From contig JAIESR010000127.1 in assembly GCA_019745775.1 (NCBI GenBank), positions 1-56,382 on the forward strand: a DNA stretch of 56,382 nt, in the 5' to 3' direction. Both the position numbers and the translations under genes were made by a program. The notes under the pieces are model-generated. The model worked only from the letters and a program-made list of their open reading frames with translations, was not told the DNA's origin and did no database searches. This document shows, one piece after another, positions 9,603 to 18,143 of the stretch. Origin of the DNA: Xanthobacteraceae bacterium. GTDB taxonomy: Bacteria > Pseudomonadota > Alphaproteobacteria > Rhizobiales > Xanthobacteraceae. Numbering within the stretch: position 1 is the stretch's first letter; every line of letters starts with the position of its first letter.

Positions 9603-9851
9603 ATGGCTGAACAACCGCAACAATTGTTGCATCTGGTCTTTGGCGGCGAGTTGTCCGACCTCGACCGCACCGAGTTCAGGGACCTCAACAAGCTCGAGAT
9701 TGTTGGGATTTATCCGAACTATGCGACTGCTTATGCAGCTTGGAAAGCGAAGGCGCAGCAAACGGTTGATAACGCTCACATGCGTTATTTCATCGTCCAC
9801 ATGCACCGTCTGCTCGATCCCGAGACGGATACAACGCGCGGCAAGGCTTGA
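9603..9851 (+). CDS. DUF4170 family protein
   Basis: An 82-residue conserved alphaproteobacterial protein. The pattern LHLVFGGEL...VGIYPNYATAYAAWKAKAQQTVDNA followed by MRYFIVHMHRLLDP fits the DUF4170 family. Homologues usually lie directly upstream of waaA, as here, which hints at a link with Kdo/lipid A assembly, although no biochemical role is known to me. It starts at ATG 9603, 40 bp after the phosphatase gene, and is probably in the same transcript. Confidence 0.85.
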   Translation: MAEQPQQLLHLVFGGELSDLDRTEFRDLNKLEIVGIYPNYATAYAAWKAKAQQTVDNAHMRYFIVHMHRLLDPETDTTRGKA

Positions 9852-9994
9852 TTGGTTGCGCGGTTTTATGCAACGCGACGGGCTGCACCCGCTCAGTTGG
9901 CAGGAACCGACAATGAACGTCTTCCATGTCAAGTCTGGCAGGGTGAGGCCATTGCCGCTACTGTGAGCAAGGCCTGAGTCGTCGGAGAGTTGCG

Positions 9995-11326
9995 TTGTCC
10001 CAGGGGGTCGTCGAAAGGCCAATAGCGGCGGAGCGATTGCCGCTCGCGTTGCGTGCCTATCGGCTGGCAACGTCGGCGGGCTCGCCATTGGCCGGATTCC
10101 TGCTGTCGAACCGCCTCAAGCGCGGCAAGGAAGATGCTGCGCGTCTTGGCGAACGTCGTGGCGAAGCCAGCCTCCCGCGACCGGACGGTCCGCTGGTCTG
10201 GATCCATGGCGCCAGTGTCGGCGAGGTCGCCGCGATCATTCCGCTGATCGAGCGGATCGCGGCGAAGGAATTCAACGTCCTGCTCACGTCGGGCACGGTG
10301 ACGTCGGCCAAGCTCGCCGGTCAGTGGCTGCCGCCGGGCGTCATCCATCAATACGTGCCGCTCGATGCGCCGCGCTTCGCCGCGCGCTTCCTCAATCACT
10401 GGAAGCCCGACCTCGGCCTGTTCACCGAATCCGACTTGTGGCCGAACCTGATCCTGATGAGCGCGGAGCGGCACATCCCGCTGATTCTGGTGAACGGCCG
10501 CGTCTCGGAGCGCTCCTACAACCGCTGGCGCTACGCGCCCGGCATGATAGCGGCGCTGCTGAAGCGCTTCGATCTCTGCCTCGCGCAGACCGCTGCCTAT
10601 GCCGCGCGCTACCGCGATCTCGGTGCGCCGCGCATCTCGACCACCGGCAACCTCAAGCTCGACGTGCCGGAGCCGGCGGCCGATCAGGACAGCCTGCGCA
10701 AGCTGCAGGCGGCGATCGGCAGCCGCACCACCATCGCCGCAGCCTCGACACATGCCGGCGAAGAGATGCCGCTGATCGAAACGCACCGGCGCCTGCGCCA
10801 TACCTTCCCGCGACTGCTCACGATCATCGCACCGCGGCATCCGGATCGCGGGCCCGGGATCGTCGAGATCGCGCGCGACGCGGGCCTCTCCGCGTCGCTG
10901 CGTTCGCGCGGCCGGTTGCCGGAGCCGAACGACGACATCTACGTGGTCGATACGCTGGGCGAGCTCGGCCTCGTCTATCGGCTGGCACCGATCGTGTTCA
11001 TGGGCGGATCGCTGGCGAGCCATGGCGGGCAGAATCCGGTCGAGCCGATCAAGCTCGGTGCTGCCGTGCTGCACGGCCCGCATGTGTGGAACTTTGCCGA
11101 GCTCTACGAGGCGCTCGACACCGCGCGGGGAGCGGAATTGATCGGCGACGTCGGCAAGCTGACGGTGCGCGTCGGCGCGCTGCTCACCGATGCCAAGGAG
11201 CGGGCCGAAATCTCAAGCGCGGCGCGCGAGACCGTCGCCCGGCTCGGTGGTGCGCTCGATCGTACGCTCACCGCGCTCGATCCCTATTTCATGCAGATCC
11301 GGCTCGAGCGCCGCAGCCATGCGTGA
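9995..11326 (+). CDS. waaA: 3-deoxy-D-manno-octulosonic acid (Kdo) transferase
   Basis: Transfers Kdo from CMP-Kdo to lipid IVA at the cytoplasmic face of the inner membrane. The 443-residue GT-B-fold protein shows the family motifs WIHGASVGEV, TSGTVTSAKLA, FTESDLWPNLI, and the C-terminal nucleotide-sugar site MGGSLASHGGQNPVEPI. The predicted start is a TTG at 9995 with a GGAGAG ribosome site about 6 nt upstream; no nearby ATG fits. The stop lies 8 bp inside lpxK, which points to a lipid A operon. Confidence 0.95.
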   Translation: MSQGVVERPIAAERLPLALRAYRLATSAGSPLAGFLLSNRLKRGKEDAARLGERRGEASLPRPDGPLVWIHGASVGEVAAIIPLIERIAAKEFNVLLTSGTVTSAKLAGQWLPPGVIHQYVPLDAPRFAARFLNHWKPDLGLFTESDLWPNLILMSAERHIPLILVNGRVSERSYNRWRYAPGMIAALLKRFDLCLAQTAAYAARYRDLGAPRISTTGNLKLDVPEPAADQDSLRKLQAAIGSRTTIAAASTHAGEEMPLIETHRRLRHTFPRLLTIIAPRHPDRGPGIVEIARDAGLSASLRSRGRLPEPNDDIYVVDTLGELGLVYRLAPIVFMGGSLASHGGQNPVEPIKLGAAVLHGPHVWNFAELYEALDTARGAELIGDVGKLTVRVGALLTDAKERAEISSAARETVARLGGALDRTLTALDPYFMQIRLERRSHA

Positions 11327-12323
11327 GCCACCTTTCTGGTGGCGGCAGGGCGGCGTTGCGGCGGCCCTGCTGGCACCATTCGCGGCGGTCTATGGCGCGA
11401 TGGCGGCGCGGCGCATGGCGCGCGCGGGTGCCAAGGCGAGCGTGCCGGTCATCTGCATCGGCAATCCGACCGTCGGCGGCGCCGGCAAGACGCCGACGGC
11501 GCTGGCAGTGGCGCAGATGCTCAAGGCGGGCGGCGAGATGCCGGTGTTCCTGAGCCGCGGTTATGGCGGGCAGCTCGTCGGGCCGGTGCGGGTCGATCCC
11601 TCGCAGCACGGCGCGTCCGACGTCGGCGACGAGCCGCTGCTGTTGGCGCGCACGGCGCCCACCATCGTCGCGCATGACCGCTTCGCGGGCGCGCAGGCGG
11701 CGGCCGCGGTTGGCGCGAGCGTCATCGTGATGGATGATGGCTTTCAGAACCCGTCGCTGGCCAAGGATGTCTCCGTGCTGATTGTCGACGGCAAACGCGG
11801 CATCGGCAACGGCCGGGTCATTCCGGCCGGACCGTTACGCGCGCCGCTCCTGGTCCAACTCGACCGCGCGCAGGCACTGGTGGTAGTCGGGGAAGGCGAG
11901 CTGGCAGATGTCTTGAGCAAAGCCCGCCAGCGCACGCTGCCGGTGTTCCGTGCGCGGCTCACGCCTGATCCAAGCTTTGTCGCGTCGCTGGCCGGCAAGC
12001 GCGTGCTCGCTTTTGCCGGTATCGGCGATCCGGAAAAATTCTTTGTGACGTTGCGCAACATTGGCGTCACGCTGGCCGCGACCCGGCGTTTCGACGATCA
12101 CCATCGCTACACGCGCACCGATGTGCAGGCGCTGTGCGACGAAGCCGAACGCGCCGGCCTTGGGCTGGTGACGACAGAGAAGGACGTCGCGCGCATGCAG
12201 CGCGACGAAGATGTTGCTGAACTCGCTGCGCGCGCACGTGCGCTGCCGGTGACGCTGACGTTCGACGACGAGGCAGGGTTTTCGCGTTTGCTAAGGGAGC
12301 AGATCCGTCAGCGCTTGGCCTGA
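11319..12323 (+). CDS. lpxK: Tetraacyldisaccharide 4'-kinase LpxK
   Basis: Phosphorylates the 4' position of the lipid A disaccharide precursor using ATP, on the inner membrane. The 334-residue protein begins with a hydrophobic membrane-associated segment and then has a Walker A motif, GNPTVGGAGKTPTAL (about residues 49-63). It also has FLSRGYGG, VMDDGFQN (Walker B region) and VTTEKDVARM near the C-terminus. It overlaps waaA by 8 bp. Its 3' end overlaps the convergent DUF2093 gene by 16 bp. Confidence 0.96.
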   Translation: MREPPFWWRQGGVAAALLAPFAAVYGAMAARRMARAGAKASVPVICIGNPTVGGAGKTPTALAVAQMLKAGGEMPVFLSRGYGGQLVGPVRVDPSQHGASDVGDEPLLLARTAPTIVAHDRFAGAQAAAAVGASVIVMDDGFQNPSLAKDVSVLIVDGKRGIGNGRVIPAGPLRAPLLVQLDRAQALVVVGEGELADVLSKARQRTLPVFRARLTPDPSFVASLAGKRVLAFAGIGDPEKFFVTLRNIGVTLAATRRFDDHHRYTRTDVQALCDEAERAGLGLVTTEKDVARMQRDEDVAELAARARALPVTLTFDDEAGFSRLLREQIRQRLA

Positions 12324-12535
12324 TTGGGGAAGTGCCGCTGCAGCACGACCTCGGGCGAGACATAAGCTTCCTGCAGGTCGACGCTCCAATATTTCAGTTC
12401 CTCGAGCGGAATCGGCGTGCCGGTGACGGCGCAGCGCACGAAAGCGCCCGGCCGCAGCACGCGGAAGTCCCCATCGAGGTATTTGACCTCGGCCTCGCCG
12501 GCCATCGGTGAGGAGCGATCGAAACGGTTCAACAC
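12308..12535 (-). CDS. DUF2093 domain-containing protein
   Basis: A 75-residue protein matching the small alphaproteobacterial family DUF2093: LNRFDRSSP, VKYLDGDFRVLRPGAFVRCA, GTPIPLEELKYWSVDLQEAY. The start is a GTG at 12535 with a GGCGGAG ribosome site 8 nt upstream; the frame stays open a further 29 codons but the family begins at LNRFDRSSP. It is convergent with lpxK and overlaps its end. Function unknown. Confidence 0.88.
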   Translation of the reverse strand: MLNRFDRSSPMAGEAEVKYLDGDFRVLRPGAFVRCAVTGTPIPLEELKYWSVDLQEAYVSPEVVLQRHFPNQAKR

Positions 12536-12719
12536 GTCAAAATCTCCGCCGCGGTACCGGCCAGGGGTGCTCCGGCGACGGAGGCAACCAGGCGCGATCC
12601 TATAAATAGTCATGGGTACCACCGATTGTCACCCGATTCCGGTGTGGAACCATGGTCGCAAGGTGCACAAGCGGTAAGCGGCCCCTTGTAGGGCGGTTTT
12701 TCGTCGGAACAGGACGGGC

Positions 12720-14231
12720 CTAGAACAGGCTTCCCTGGCCCTCGTCGGGCCCTGGGCGTCGTCGCCGCCGCGGCCTTGGTGGCACCACCGGCGACAGCGC
12801 GGGCGCGCCTTCGGCCGCGGCCCGCACCCGTCCGTCGGCGAATTCGATATCGAGGCGCCGACCGGCTTCGACCGCCGCCGCGCGGCGCAGCGGAGTGCCG
12901 TCGAGCCCGCGAACCAGCGCAAAGCCGCGTTCCAGCACGCCGCGATAGGAGAACGCGGTCAGGAGTTGGCCAGCCCGCTCCAGCCTCAGGTCGCGGTTGT
13001 CGAGCAGGTTCTCGATGGCGCGCTGGGCGCGCTCGGCGAAGACGTGGAGCCGGTCGCGGTGGCGCGCGATCCCGACCATGCGGGTATCCCGATACGTCTT
13101 GAGCGCCGTCGCGAGCCGGCGCTGCAACGTGTCGAGGCGCTCCCGGCGGCGCTCCACCAGCGCGCCGAGCAGCCGCGGTGTAGCGCGGCCTGCGATCTGC
13201 GAGAACTTCACCCGGTCGATCTGGGTGTTGGCGATCAGCGCGCGCGGCAAGCGCGCGGCCGCATGGTCGAGCCGCTGGCGCGCCAGTGCGAGCAGCTCAT
13301 CGGCGCTTGGCAGCGCACGCGCGGCCGCGCGCAGCTCGGTGCGGCGAGCGTCCTGACTACGCTGCCAGCCGGAAATCGATCGGCGCACCAGACTGTCGAT
13401 ACGAACCAGCAGCTCGGCGCGCACCGGCACCGCCATCTCGGCCGCGGCGGTCGGCGTCGGCGCGCGCACGTCGGCGGCGAAGTCGATCAGCGTCACGTCG
13501 GTCTCGTGGCCGACGGCGGAAATGAGCGGGATCATGCTCTCGGCCGCGGCGCGCACGACGATCTCTTCGTTGAACGACCAGAGGTCCTCGAGCGAGCCGC
13601 CGCCGCGCGCGACGATCAGCAGATCGGGACGCGGGATGCGCCCGCCGAGCGCGTTGAAACCGCGGATCGCCGCCGCGACCTGCTCGGCCGAGCCTTCGCC
13701 CTGCACCTTCACCGGCCACACCAGCACGTGCCGCGGGAAGCGGTCGTGCAGGCGATGAAGGATGTCGCGGATTACCGCACCGGTCGGCGAGGTGATCACC
13801 CCGATCGTCGACGGCAGGAACGGCAGGAGCTGCTTGCGTGACGGATCGAACAGGCCTTCGGCGGCGAGCTTGCGTTTTCTCTCCTCGACCAGCGCCATCA
13901 AAGCGCCGAGCCCGGCAGGCTCGAGCGTGTCGATCACGATCTGGTACTTCGACTGGCCAGGATAGGTGGTGACGCGGCCGGTGACGACGACCTCGAGGCC
14001 GGCCTCGAGCTTGAGCTTGATGCGGCTCGCGGTGGTGCGCCAGATCACGCCCGCGAGGCAAGCCTTGTCGTCCTTGAGGTCGAGATAGACGTGGCCCGAG
14101 GAGTGATACTTGACATTGCCGAGCTCGCCGCGCACGCGCACGCGATCGAACGCGTCCTCGATGGTGCGCTTGAGCGAAGCCGACAGTTCCGAGACCGTCA
14201 GCTCGATGAGATTGAGGCGCGGTTCGTCCAT
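12720..14231 (-). CDS. xseA: Exodeoxyribonuclease VII large subunit
   Basis: Large subunit of exonuclease VII, which degrades single-stranded DNA to oligonucleotides with XseB. The 503 residues have an N-terminal OB-fold ([19 protein letters not shown]), then the catalytic core with [33 protein letters not shown] and [14 protein letters not shown], a long coiled-coil region, and the C-terminal domain with [12 protein letters not shown]. The tail is basic and proline-rich. No xseB lies in the window. The 184-bp space to the DUF2093 gene holds no recognisable gene. Confidence 0.96.
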   Translation of the reverse strand: MDEPRLNLIELTVSELSASLKRTIEDAFDRVRVRGELGNVKYHSSGHVYLDLKDDKACLAGVIWRTTASRIKLKLEAGLEVVVTGRVTTYPGQSKYQIVIDTLEPAGLGALMALVEERKRKLAAEGLFDPSRKQLLPFLPSTIGVITSPTGAVIRDILHRLHDRFPRHVLVWPVKVQGEGSAEQVAAAIRGFNALGGRIPRPDLLIVARGGGSLEDLWSFNEEIVVRAAAESMIPLISAVGHETDVTLIDFAADVRAPTPTAAAEMAVPVRAELLVRIDSLVRRSISGWQRSQDARRTELRAAARALPSADELLALARQRLDHAAARLPRALIANTQIDRVKFSQIAGRATPRLLGALVERRRERLDTLQRRLATALKTYRDTRMVGIARHRDRLHVFAERAQRAIENLLDNRDLRLERAGQLLTAFSYRGVLERGFALVRGLDGTPLRRAAAVEAGRRLDIEFADGRVRAAAEGAPALSPVVPPRPRRRRRPGPDEGQGSLF

Positions 14232-14288
14232 CCGTGTCGGTTCCAGGGCTTGCGCCCGGACATCAAGCCATAGATGGCACCGATTCGC

Positions 14289-15257
14289 TCAATTCGCCAC
14301 CGCCGCGTCGATGGCGGGGCAGGCACGCTTTTCGACCGGCAGTTCGTAGGCACCCAGATTGCTCTTGTCGACCACGACGGTGCGCAGGATCGCCTCCTTG
14401 GGCACGCTCTCCTTGCGGATCAGACGGATGGCCAGTTGCGCCGCGACGCAGCCCTCGATGAAGCCGTTGTAGTCGCCGCTCGCGACCATCTGCCCCGATT
14501 TGATGACATCGACGGCATCGCGGCTGGCGTTGATGCCGACCACCAGCGCGGTGCGCCGGTTGGGCCCGAGCGCGTCGAGCGCGCCGAGCGCCATCGGATC
14601 GTTGGCGGCGAGGATGCCGTCGATCTGCGGGTATTTCCGCAGCAGGGTGATCATCAGGTCGGCGGCCGGCTTACGCGCATAGTTGGCGCTTTGCGACGTC
14701 AGGACCTTCACGTTTGGAAATTCTTTGAGCGCGTCATTGAAGCCTTGAATGCGCGCCATGCTCGAGGCGACCTTGGGCGGGCCTTCCAGGATGATGACAG
14801 TGCCGCTGCCATTCATCGCCTTGAACAGCGCCTGTGCGGTCGCGCGCGCGATCGCGCGATCGTCGCTGCCGACATAGGCGGCGGCGTTGCCGCCGGCGAG
14901 CCGGTCGTTGACGTTGACCACCGGAATCCCGGCGGCGGTGAATTTCGATACGATCGGCACCAGCGCCTTGGGATCGGTCGGCGTGAACACGACAGCGTCC
15001 GGCTTCGAGCGTAGCGCCTCCTCGGCCAGCGATGTCTGCTGCGCCACATTGTCGGCGCTGGTCGGGATGAAATTGAACACCAGCATCTTCTCGGCGCGCG
15101 CCGCAGTCTCGGCGCCAATGCGGATCGAGCGGGCGACCGGATTGCCCTGGCTCTTGGTGAACACGGCGATCGTCTGCGCGTCCGCAGGAGCGGAGCCAAG
15201 CCCGAGGGGCAGCAGGATCGCAACCGCCGCGGCACAGGCGGCACTCTGACGCATCAT
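14289..15257 (-). CDS. Sugar-type ABC transporter substrate-binding protein (Peripla_BP_4)
   Basis: A 322-residue periplasmic binding protein of the RbsB/LacI-fold class. It has a signal peptide to about residue 27 (SAPADAQ), then TIAVFTKSQGNPVARSIRIG, the lobe-1 segment DAVVFTPTDPKALVPIV, GIPVVNVNDR, and in lobe 2 DGILAANDPMALGALDAL. GGAGG lies 6 nt upstream of the ATG at 15257. The family usually works with an ATPase and permease, but neither is adjacent, so this is an orphan. The ligand is unknown. Confidence 0.88.
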   Translation of the reverse strand: MMRQSAACAAAVAILLPLGLGSAPADAQTIAVFTKSQGNPVARSIRIGAETAARAEKMLVFNFIPTSADNVAQQTSLAEEALRSKPDAVVFTPTDPKALVPIVSKFTAAGIPVVNVNDRLAGGNAAAYVGSDDRAIARATAQALFKAMNGSGTVIILEGPPKVASSMARIQGFNDALKEFPNVKVLTSQSANYARKPAADLMITLLRKYPQIDGILAANDPMALGALDALGPNRRTALVVGINASRDAVDVIKSGQMVASGDYNGFIEGCVAAQLAIRLIRKESVPKEAILRTVVVDKSNLGAYELPVEKRACPAIDAAVAN

Positions 15258-15319
15258 AAGGGTCCTCCCGATACCTTTTTCTTGCCTGGACTATAGCCGA
15301 GCCCAGGCCATGGAGAAAC

Positions 15320-16369
15320 TCAACGTTGGCCGATCGCCGCTTTCGCCGCCGCGATCACCTCGGGCGGCGATTTGAACATGCGCTCGACCATGTCCTGTAA
15401 GGTCGCGCCCTCGACCAGCTTGATTTCGAGCTGCTGCTTGTCGGCCTCCGCCAGGAAGTCGGGATCGGCGACGGCGCGGGCGAATGCGCCGCGCAGGGCC
15501 GCAACCCGCACCGCCGGAACGCCGGGCGGCGCGGCGAACGGCCGACCCATCGCCTGCTGCGACAAGATTAGCTCCAAGGCGTCGCGTTCGCGGTCGTTGC
15601 GGGCGAGGTCGGTCACCAGCGGCACGTGCTGCAACTCGGGATGCTTCCCGGTCGCGAATTGCACGGCGATGTAGATCTTATTGTCGCGGATCCAGTCGCC
15701 GCGCGCGGCCTTGGCCGCCGACCAGGTCCAGCCGCAACGTCCGTCGGTCTCGCCGCGCTCCATCGCGAGGCTCAGGTCGTTGACGCCGGGATAGCCGGTG
15801 ACGACCTTGAATTTGGTGCCGAGAAGATTGTTGAGGATACGCGGGAATACATCGGACTCGGCGCCCGGAGCATTCGCGGCAAAGGTGAGAGGACGCGCCA
15901 TGAAGGCGTCGATGGTCCGCACGCCGACGCCATGCCATACCGCGCAGATCGACACCTCGTTGTTGGCGCTGCCGATCCAGTTGAGCTCGACCGGACTAAA
16001 GTTGGCGCCGGCACGGCCGAGCAGGCGGTCCATCGCCACCGAGCGCGAGAACAGACCGAACATGGTGCCGTCGCGCGGCAGCACGTTGTAGAGCTCGCTG
16101 ACGAGATTGAGGCTGGCGGCGCCGGGCTTGTGCCGTACCGTGATCTGCGGCTGTCCCGGCATGTACCTCGCCATGAAGCGGGCGACGAGCCGCGCATAGA
16201 CGTCGTAGCCGCCGCCCGGCGGGTAGCCGACGAACAGGCTGAGATTCTTGCCCTTGTAGAAGTCCGCGACCTCGTCGGCCGCGGCCGGCTGCGCACCGGC
16301 CAGCAGCGCGACGGCAAGAGTCATGATGATTGAGGTACGCTGCGTCGATTGCACGATCAGGATGTCCAC
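15320..16369 (-). CDS. TTT-like solute-binding protein, cysteine-bearing subfamily (copy 1)
   Basis: A periplasmic protein distantly related to TctC/Bug receptors. After the signal peptide (ending QPAAADE) it has VADFYKGKNLSLFVGYPPGGG, YDVYARLVARFMARYMPG, ICAVWHGVG and DGRCGWTWSAAK. The same layout and both cysteines recur in the proteins at 41760 and 47142. The start is uncertain: a GTG at 16369 gives a better signal peptide (VDILIVQSTQRTSIIMTL) but overlaps the DUF1232 gene by 13 bp; an ATG at 16324 is the alternative. No transporter membrane genes are adjacent. Confidence 0.82.
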   Translation of the reverse strand: MDILIVQSTQRTSIIMTLAVALLAGAQPAAADEVADFYKGKNLSLFVGYPPGGGYDVYARLVARFMARYMPGQPQITVRHKPGAASLNLVSELYNVLPRDGTMFGLFSRSVAMDRLLGRAGANFSPVELNWIGSANNEVSICAVWHGVGVRTIDAFMARPLTFAANAPGAESDVFPRILNNLLGTKFKVVTGYPGVNDLSLAMERGETDGRCGWTWSAAKAARGDWIRDNKIYIAVQFATGKHPELQHVPLVTDLARNDRERDALELILSQQAMGRPFAAPPGVPAVRVAALRGAFARAVADPDFLAEADKQQLEIKLVEGATLQDMVERMFKSPPEVIAAAKAAIGQR

Positions 16370-16770
16370 CAGCGCCAGAACCACCAGCTGGCCCAAATCA
16401 TGGCCGCAATCCAGATCAGGACAATGACCGCCGCCGCGGTCATGCTGCGCGGTTTCGCCGCAACCGTCGTAGCCTGCTGGCGGAATTCCGCCAGCAGGGC
16501 GCCGGGGATCAGCGCGACCACGAGCAGGATGCCCAACGGGACAATCACGAGGTCGTCCAGATAGCCGAACACGGGCACGAAATCCGGGATCAGGTCGATC
16601 GGGCTGAGCGCATAGGCCGCGACCGCCATGGCCAGCGCCTTGGCGTACCAGGGCACGCGCGGGTCGCGCGCCGCGATGAATAGCGCGAGCACGTCGCGCT
16701 TGATCGCGTGCGCCCATTGCTCTGCGCGCTCGAGCATGGTCGGGCCGTGTGTTGCGCCCGGGACCGTCAT
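16357..16770 (-). CDS. DUF1232 (YkvA-like) membrane protein
   Basis: A protein of about 137 residues with the DUF1232 core DPRVPWYAKALAMAVAAYAL-SPIDLIPDF and YLDDLVIVPLGILL, followed by one or two C-terminal hydrophobic helices ending in a Trp-rich tail (WASWWFWRWW). It is predicted in the inner membrane; the family has no established function. The start could be the ATG at 16770 or the ATG at 16737 (MLERAEQWA), which resembles family N-termini more closely. It is divergent from the protease gene at 16995. Confidence 0.85.
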   Translation of the reverse strand: MTVPGATHGPTMLERAEQWAHAIKRDVLALFIAARDPRVPWYAKALAMAVAAYALSPIDLIPDFVPVFGYLDDLVIVPLGILLVVALIPGALLAEFRQQATTVAAKPRSMTAAAVIVLIWIAAMIWASWWFWRWWTS

Positions 16771-16994
16771 CGCGAGCCAGGCGCTCCCAATTGCTTCACC
16801 AGTCGGTAGAGGAATTCTTTGCTGGCGTAGCGATAACACATGCGCATTGATTCCAGAGCCATGGTTGCAAAGTCGTGAATGCGACAGAGTAGCTCTGTAT
16901 GATGGCATTGTCTGCCCTCGTTCCTGGAGACATCGGGCGGGGTGCGCTATATCTGCGTGCGCCCGGGCGATGGAGCGCGTTCTTCGGAGGTGTC

Positions 16995-18101
16995 ATGCGT
17001 GGCGGTTCGCGAGTCCTCATCATCATCATTGTCCTCGTCGCCGCCATTTATCTGCTGCGGCCGACCATCGACCGTCTGCTGTTTGCGGAGACGAAGCCGC
17101 GCGCGGTTGAGGTCCGCGGCAATCTGGCGGACTTCGAGAAGCTGACGGTCGATATCTTCCAGCGCGCGGCGCCTTCGGTCGTGCAGGTGGCGGGGCGGGC
17201 CGCGGCCGCAAGCCCGGAGATGTTCGCCGAGCAGGAAAACGGCGGCGGTGGCGCACAGAGCGGCACCGGCTTCGTCTGGGACCGTGCCGGCCACATCGTC
17301 ACCAACAACCACGTGGTGCAAGGCGCCGCCGACCTTCAAGTGCGCTTTTCGACAGGCGAGATCGCGCGCGCACAGCTGGTCGGCGGCTCCGCCAACTACG
17401 ACCTTGCCGTCATCCGCGTGACCGACGTGCGCAACCTGCCGCCGCCGTTGCCGATCGGCACGTCGGCCGACCTCAAAGTCGGTCAGGCGGCGTTCGCGAT
17501 CGGAAATCCGTTCGGGCTCGATCAGTCGCTGACGACCGGAATCATCAGCGCGCTCAGCCGGCGCCTGCCGACCAGCGGCGGGCGCGAGGTCGCGAACGTC
17601 ATTCAGACCGACGCCGCGATCAACCCCGGCAATTCCGGTGGCCCGCTGCTCGATTCAGCGGGGAGACTGATCGGCGTGAACACCGCAATCTACTCGCCCT
17701 CGGGTGCCTATGCCGGCATCGGCTTCGCCATCCCGGTCGATGTGGTCAATCGCGTGGTGCCGCAGCTCATCCGCAATGGCCGCGTTCCGATCCCGGGCAT
17801 CGGCATCCAGGCCGGCAGCGAGGCGATGGGGAGCAAGGCCGGCGTCAGTGGCGTGCCGATCATCCGCACAGTGCCCGGTTCGCCGGCCGACCGTGCCGGG
17901 TTGCGCGGCGCGAATCTGCAGACCGGCCAGCTCGGTGACGTCATCGTCGGCGTCAATGGCAAGCCGGTTCAGCGTCTCGCCGAGCTCACCGAGCTCTTGG
18001 AGCAGGCAGGCGTGGGCGCGACCGTACAGCTTGAGATCATGCGCGGCGGCAGCCGCACCACGATTCCGGTGCAGGTCGCCGATATTGGTTTGACTCGTTA
18101 G
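16995..18101 (+). CDS. HtrA/DegP-like membrane-anchored serine protease
   Basis: A 368-residue trypsin-fold protease with an N-terminal membrane anchor (residues 7-21) and therefore a periplasmic catalytic domain. The triad is visible: His106 in TNNHVV, Asp136 in NYDLAVIRV, Ser214 in PGNSGGPLLD. One PDZ domain follows (about residues 265-365, with SPADRAGLRG and LGDVIVGVNGKPV). It probably degrades or processes misfolded envelope proteins, as DegS/DegP types do; a single PDZ and an anchor are the DegS layout. GGAGG lies 4 nt upstream of the ATG. Open codons upstream to 16899 are probably untranslated. Confidence 0.92.
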   Translation: MRGGSRVLIIIIVLVAAIYLLRPTIDRLLFAETKPRAVEVRGNLADFEKLTVDIFQRAAPSVVQVAGRAAAASPEMFAEQENGGGGAQSGTGFVWDRAGHIVTNNHVVQGAADLQVRFSTGEIARAQLVGGSANYDLAVIRVTDVRNLPPPLPIGTSADLKVGQAAFAIGNPFGLDQSLTTGIISALSRRLPTSGGREVANVIQTDAAINPGNSGGPLLDSAGRLIGVNTAIYSPSGAYAGIGFAIPVDVVNRVVPQLIRNGRVPIPGIGIQAGSEAMGSKAGVSGVPIIRTVPGSPADRAGLRGANLQTGQLGDVIVGVNGKPVQRLAELTELLEQAGVGATVQLEIMRGGSRTTIPVQVADIGLTR

Positions 18102-18143
18102 CGCCTGCTCCCGAAGACGTCTCCCGCATTTGAGGAACAGTCG

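Noticed and set aside
12680-12701. Intrinsic terminator (GCCC/GGGC followed by TTTTT)
   Set aside because: The stem is only 4 bp and no plus-strand gene ends immediately before it; lpxK ends 350 bp earlier.
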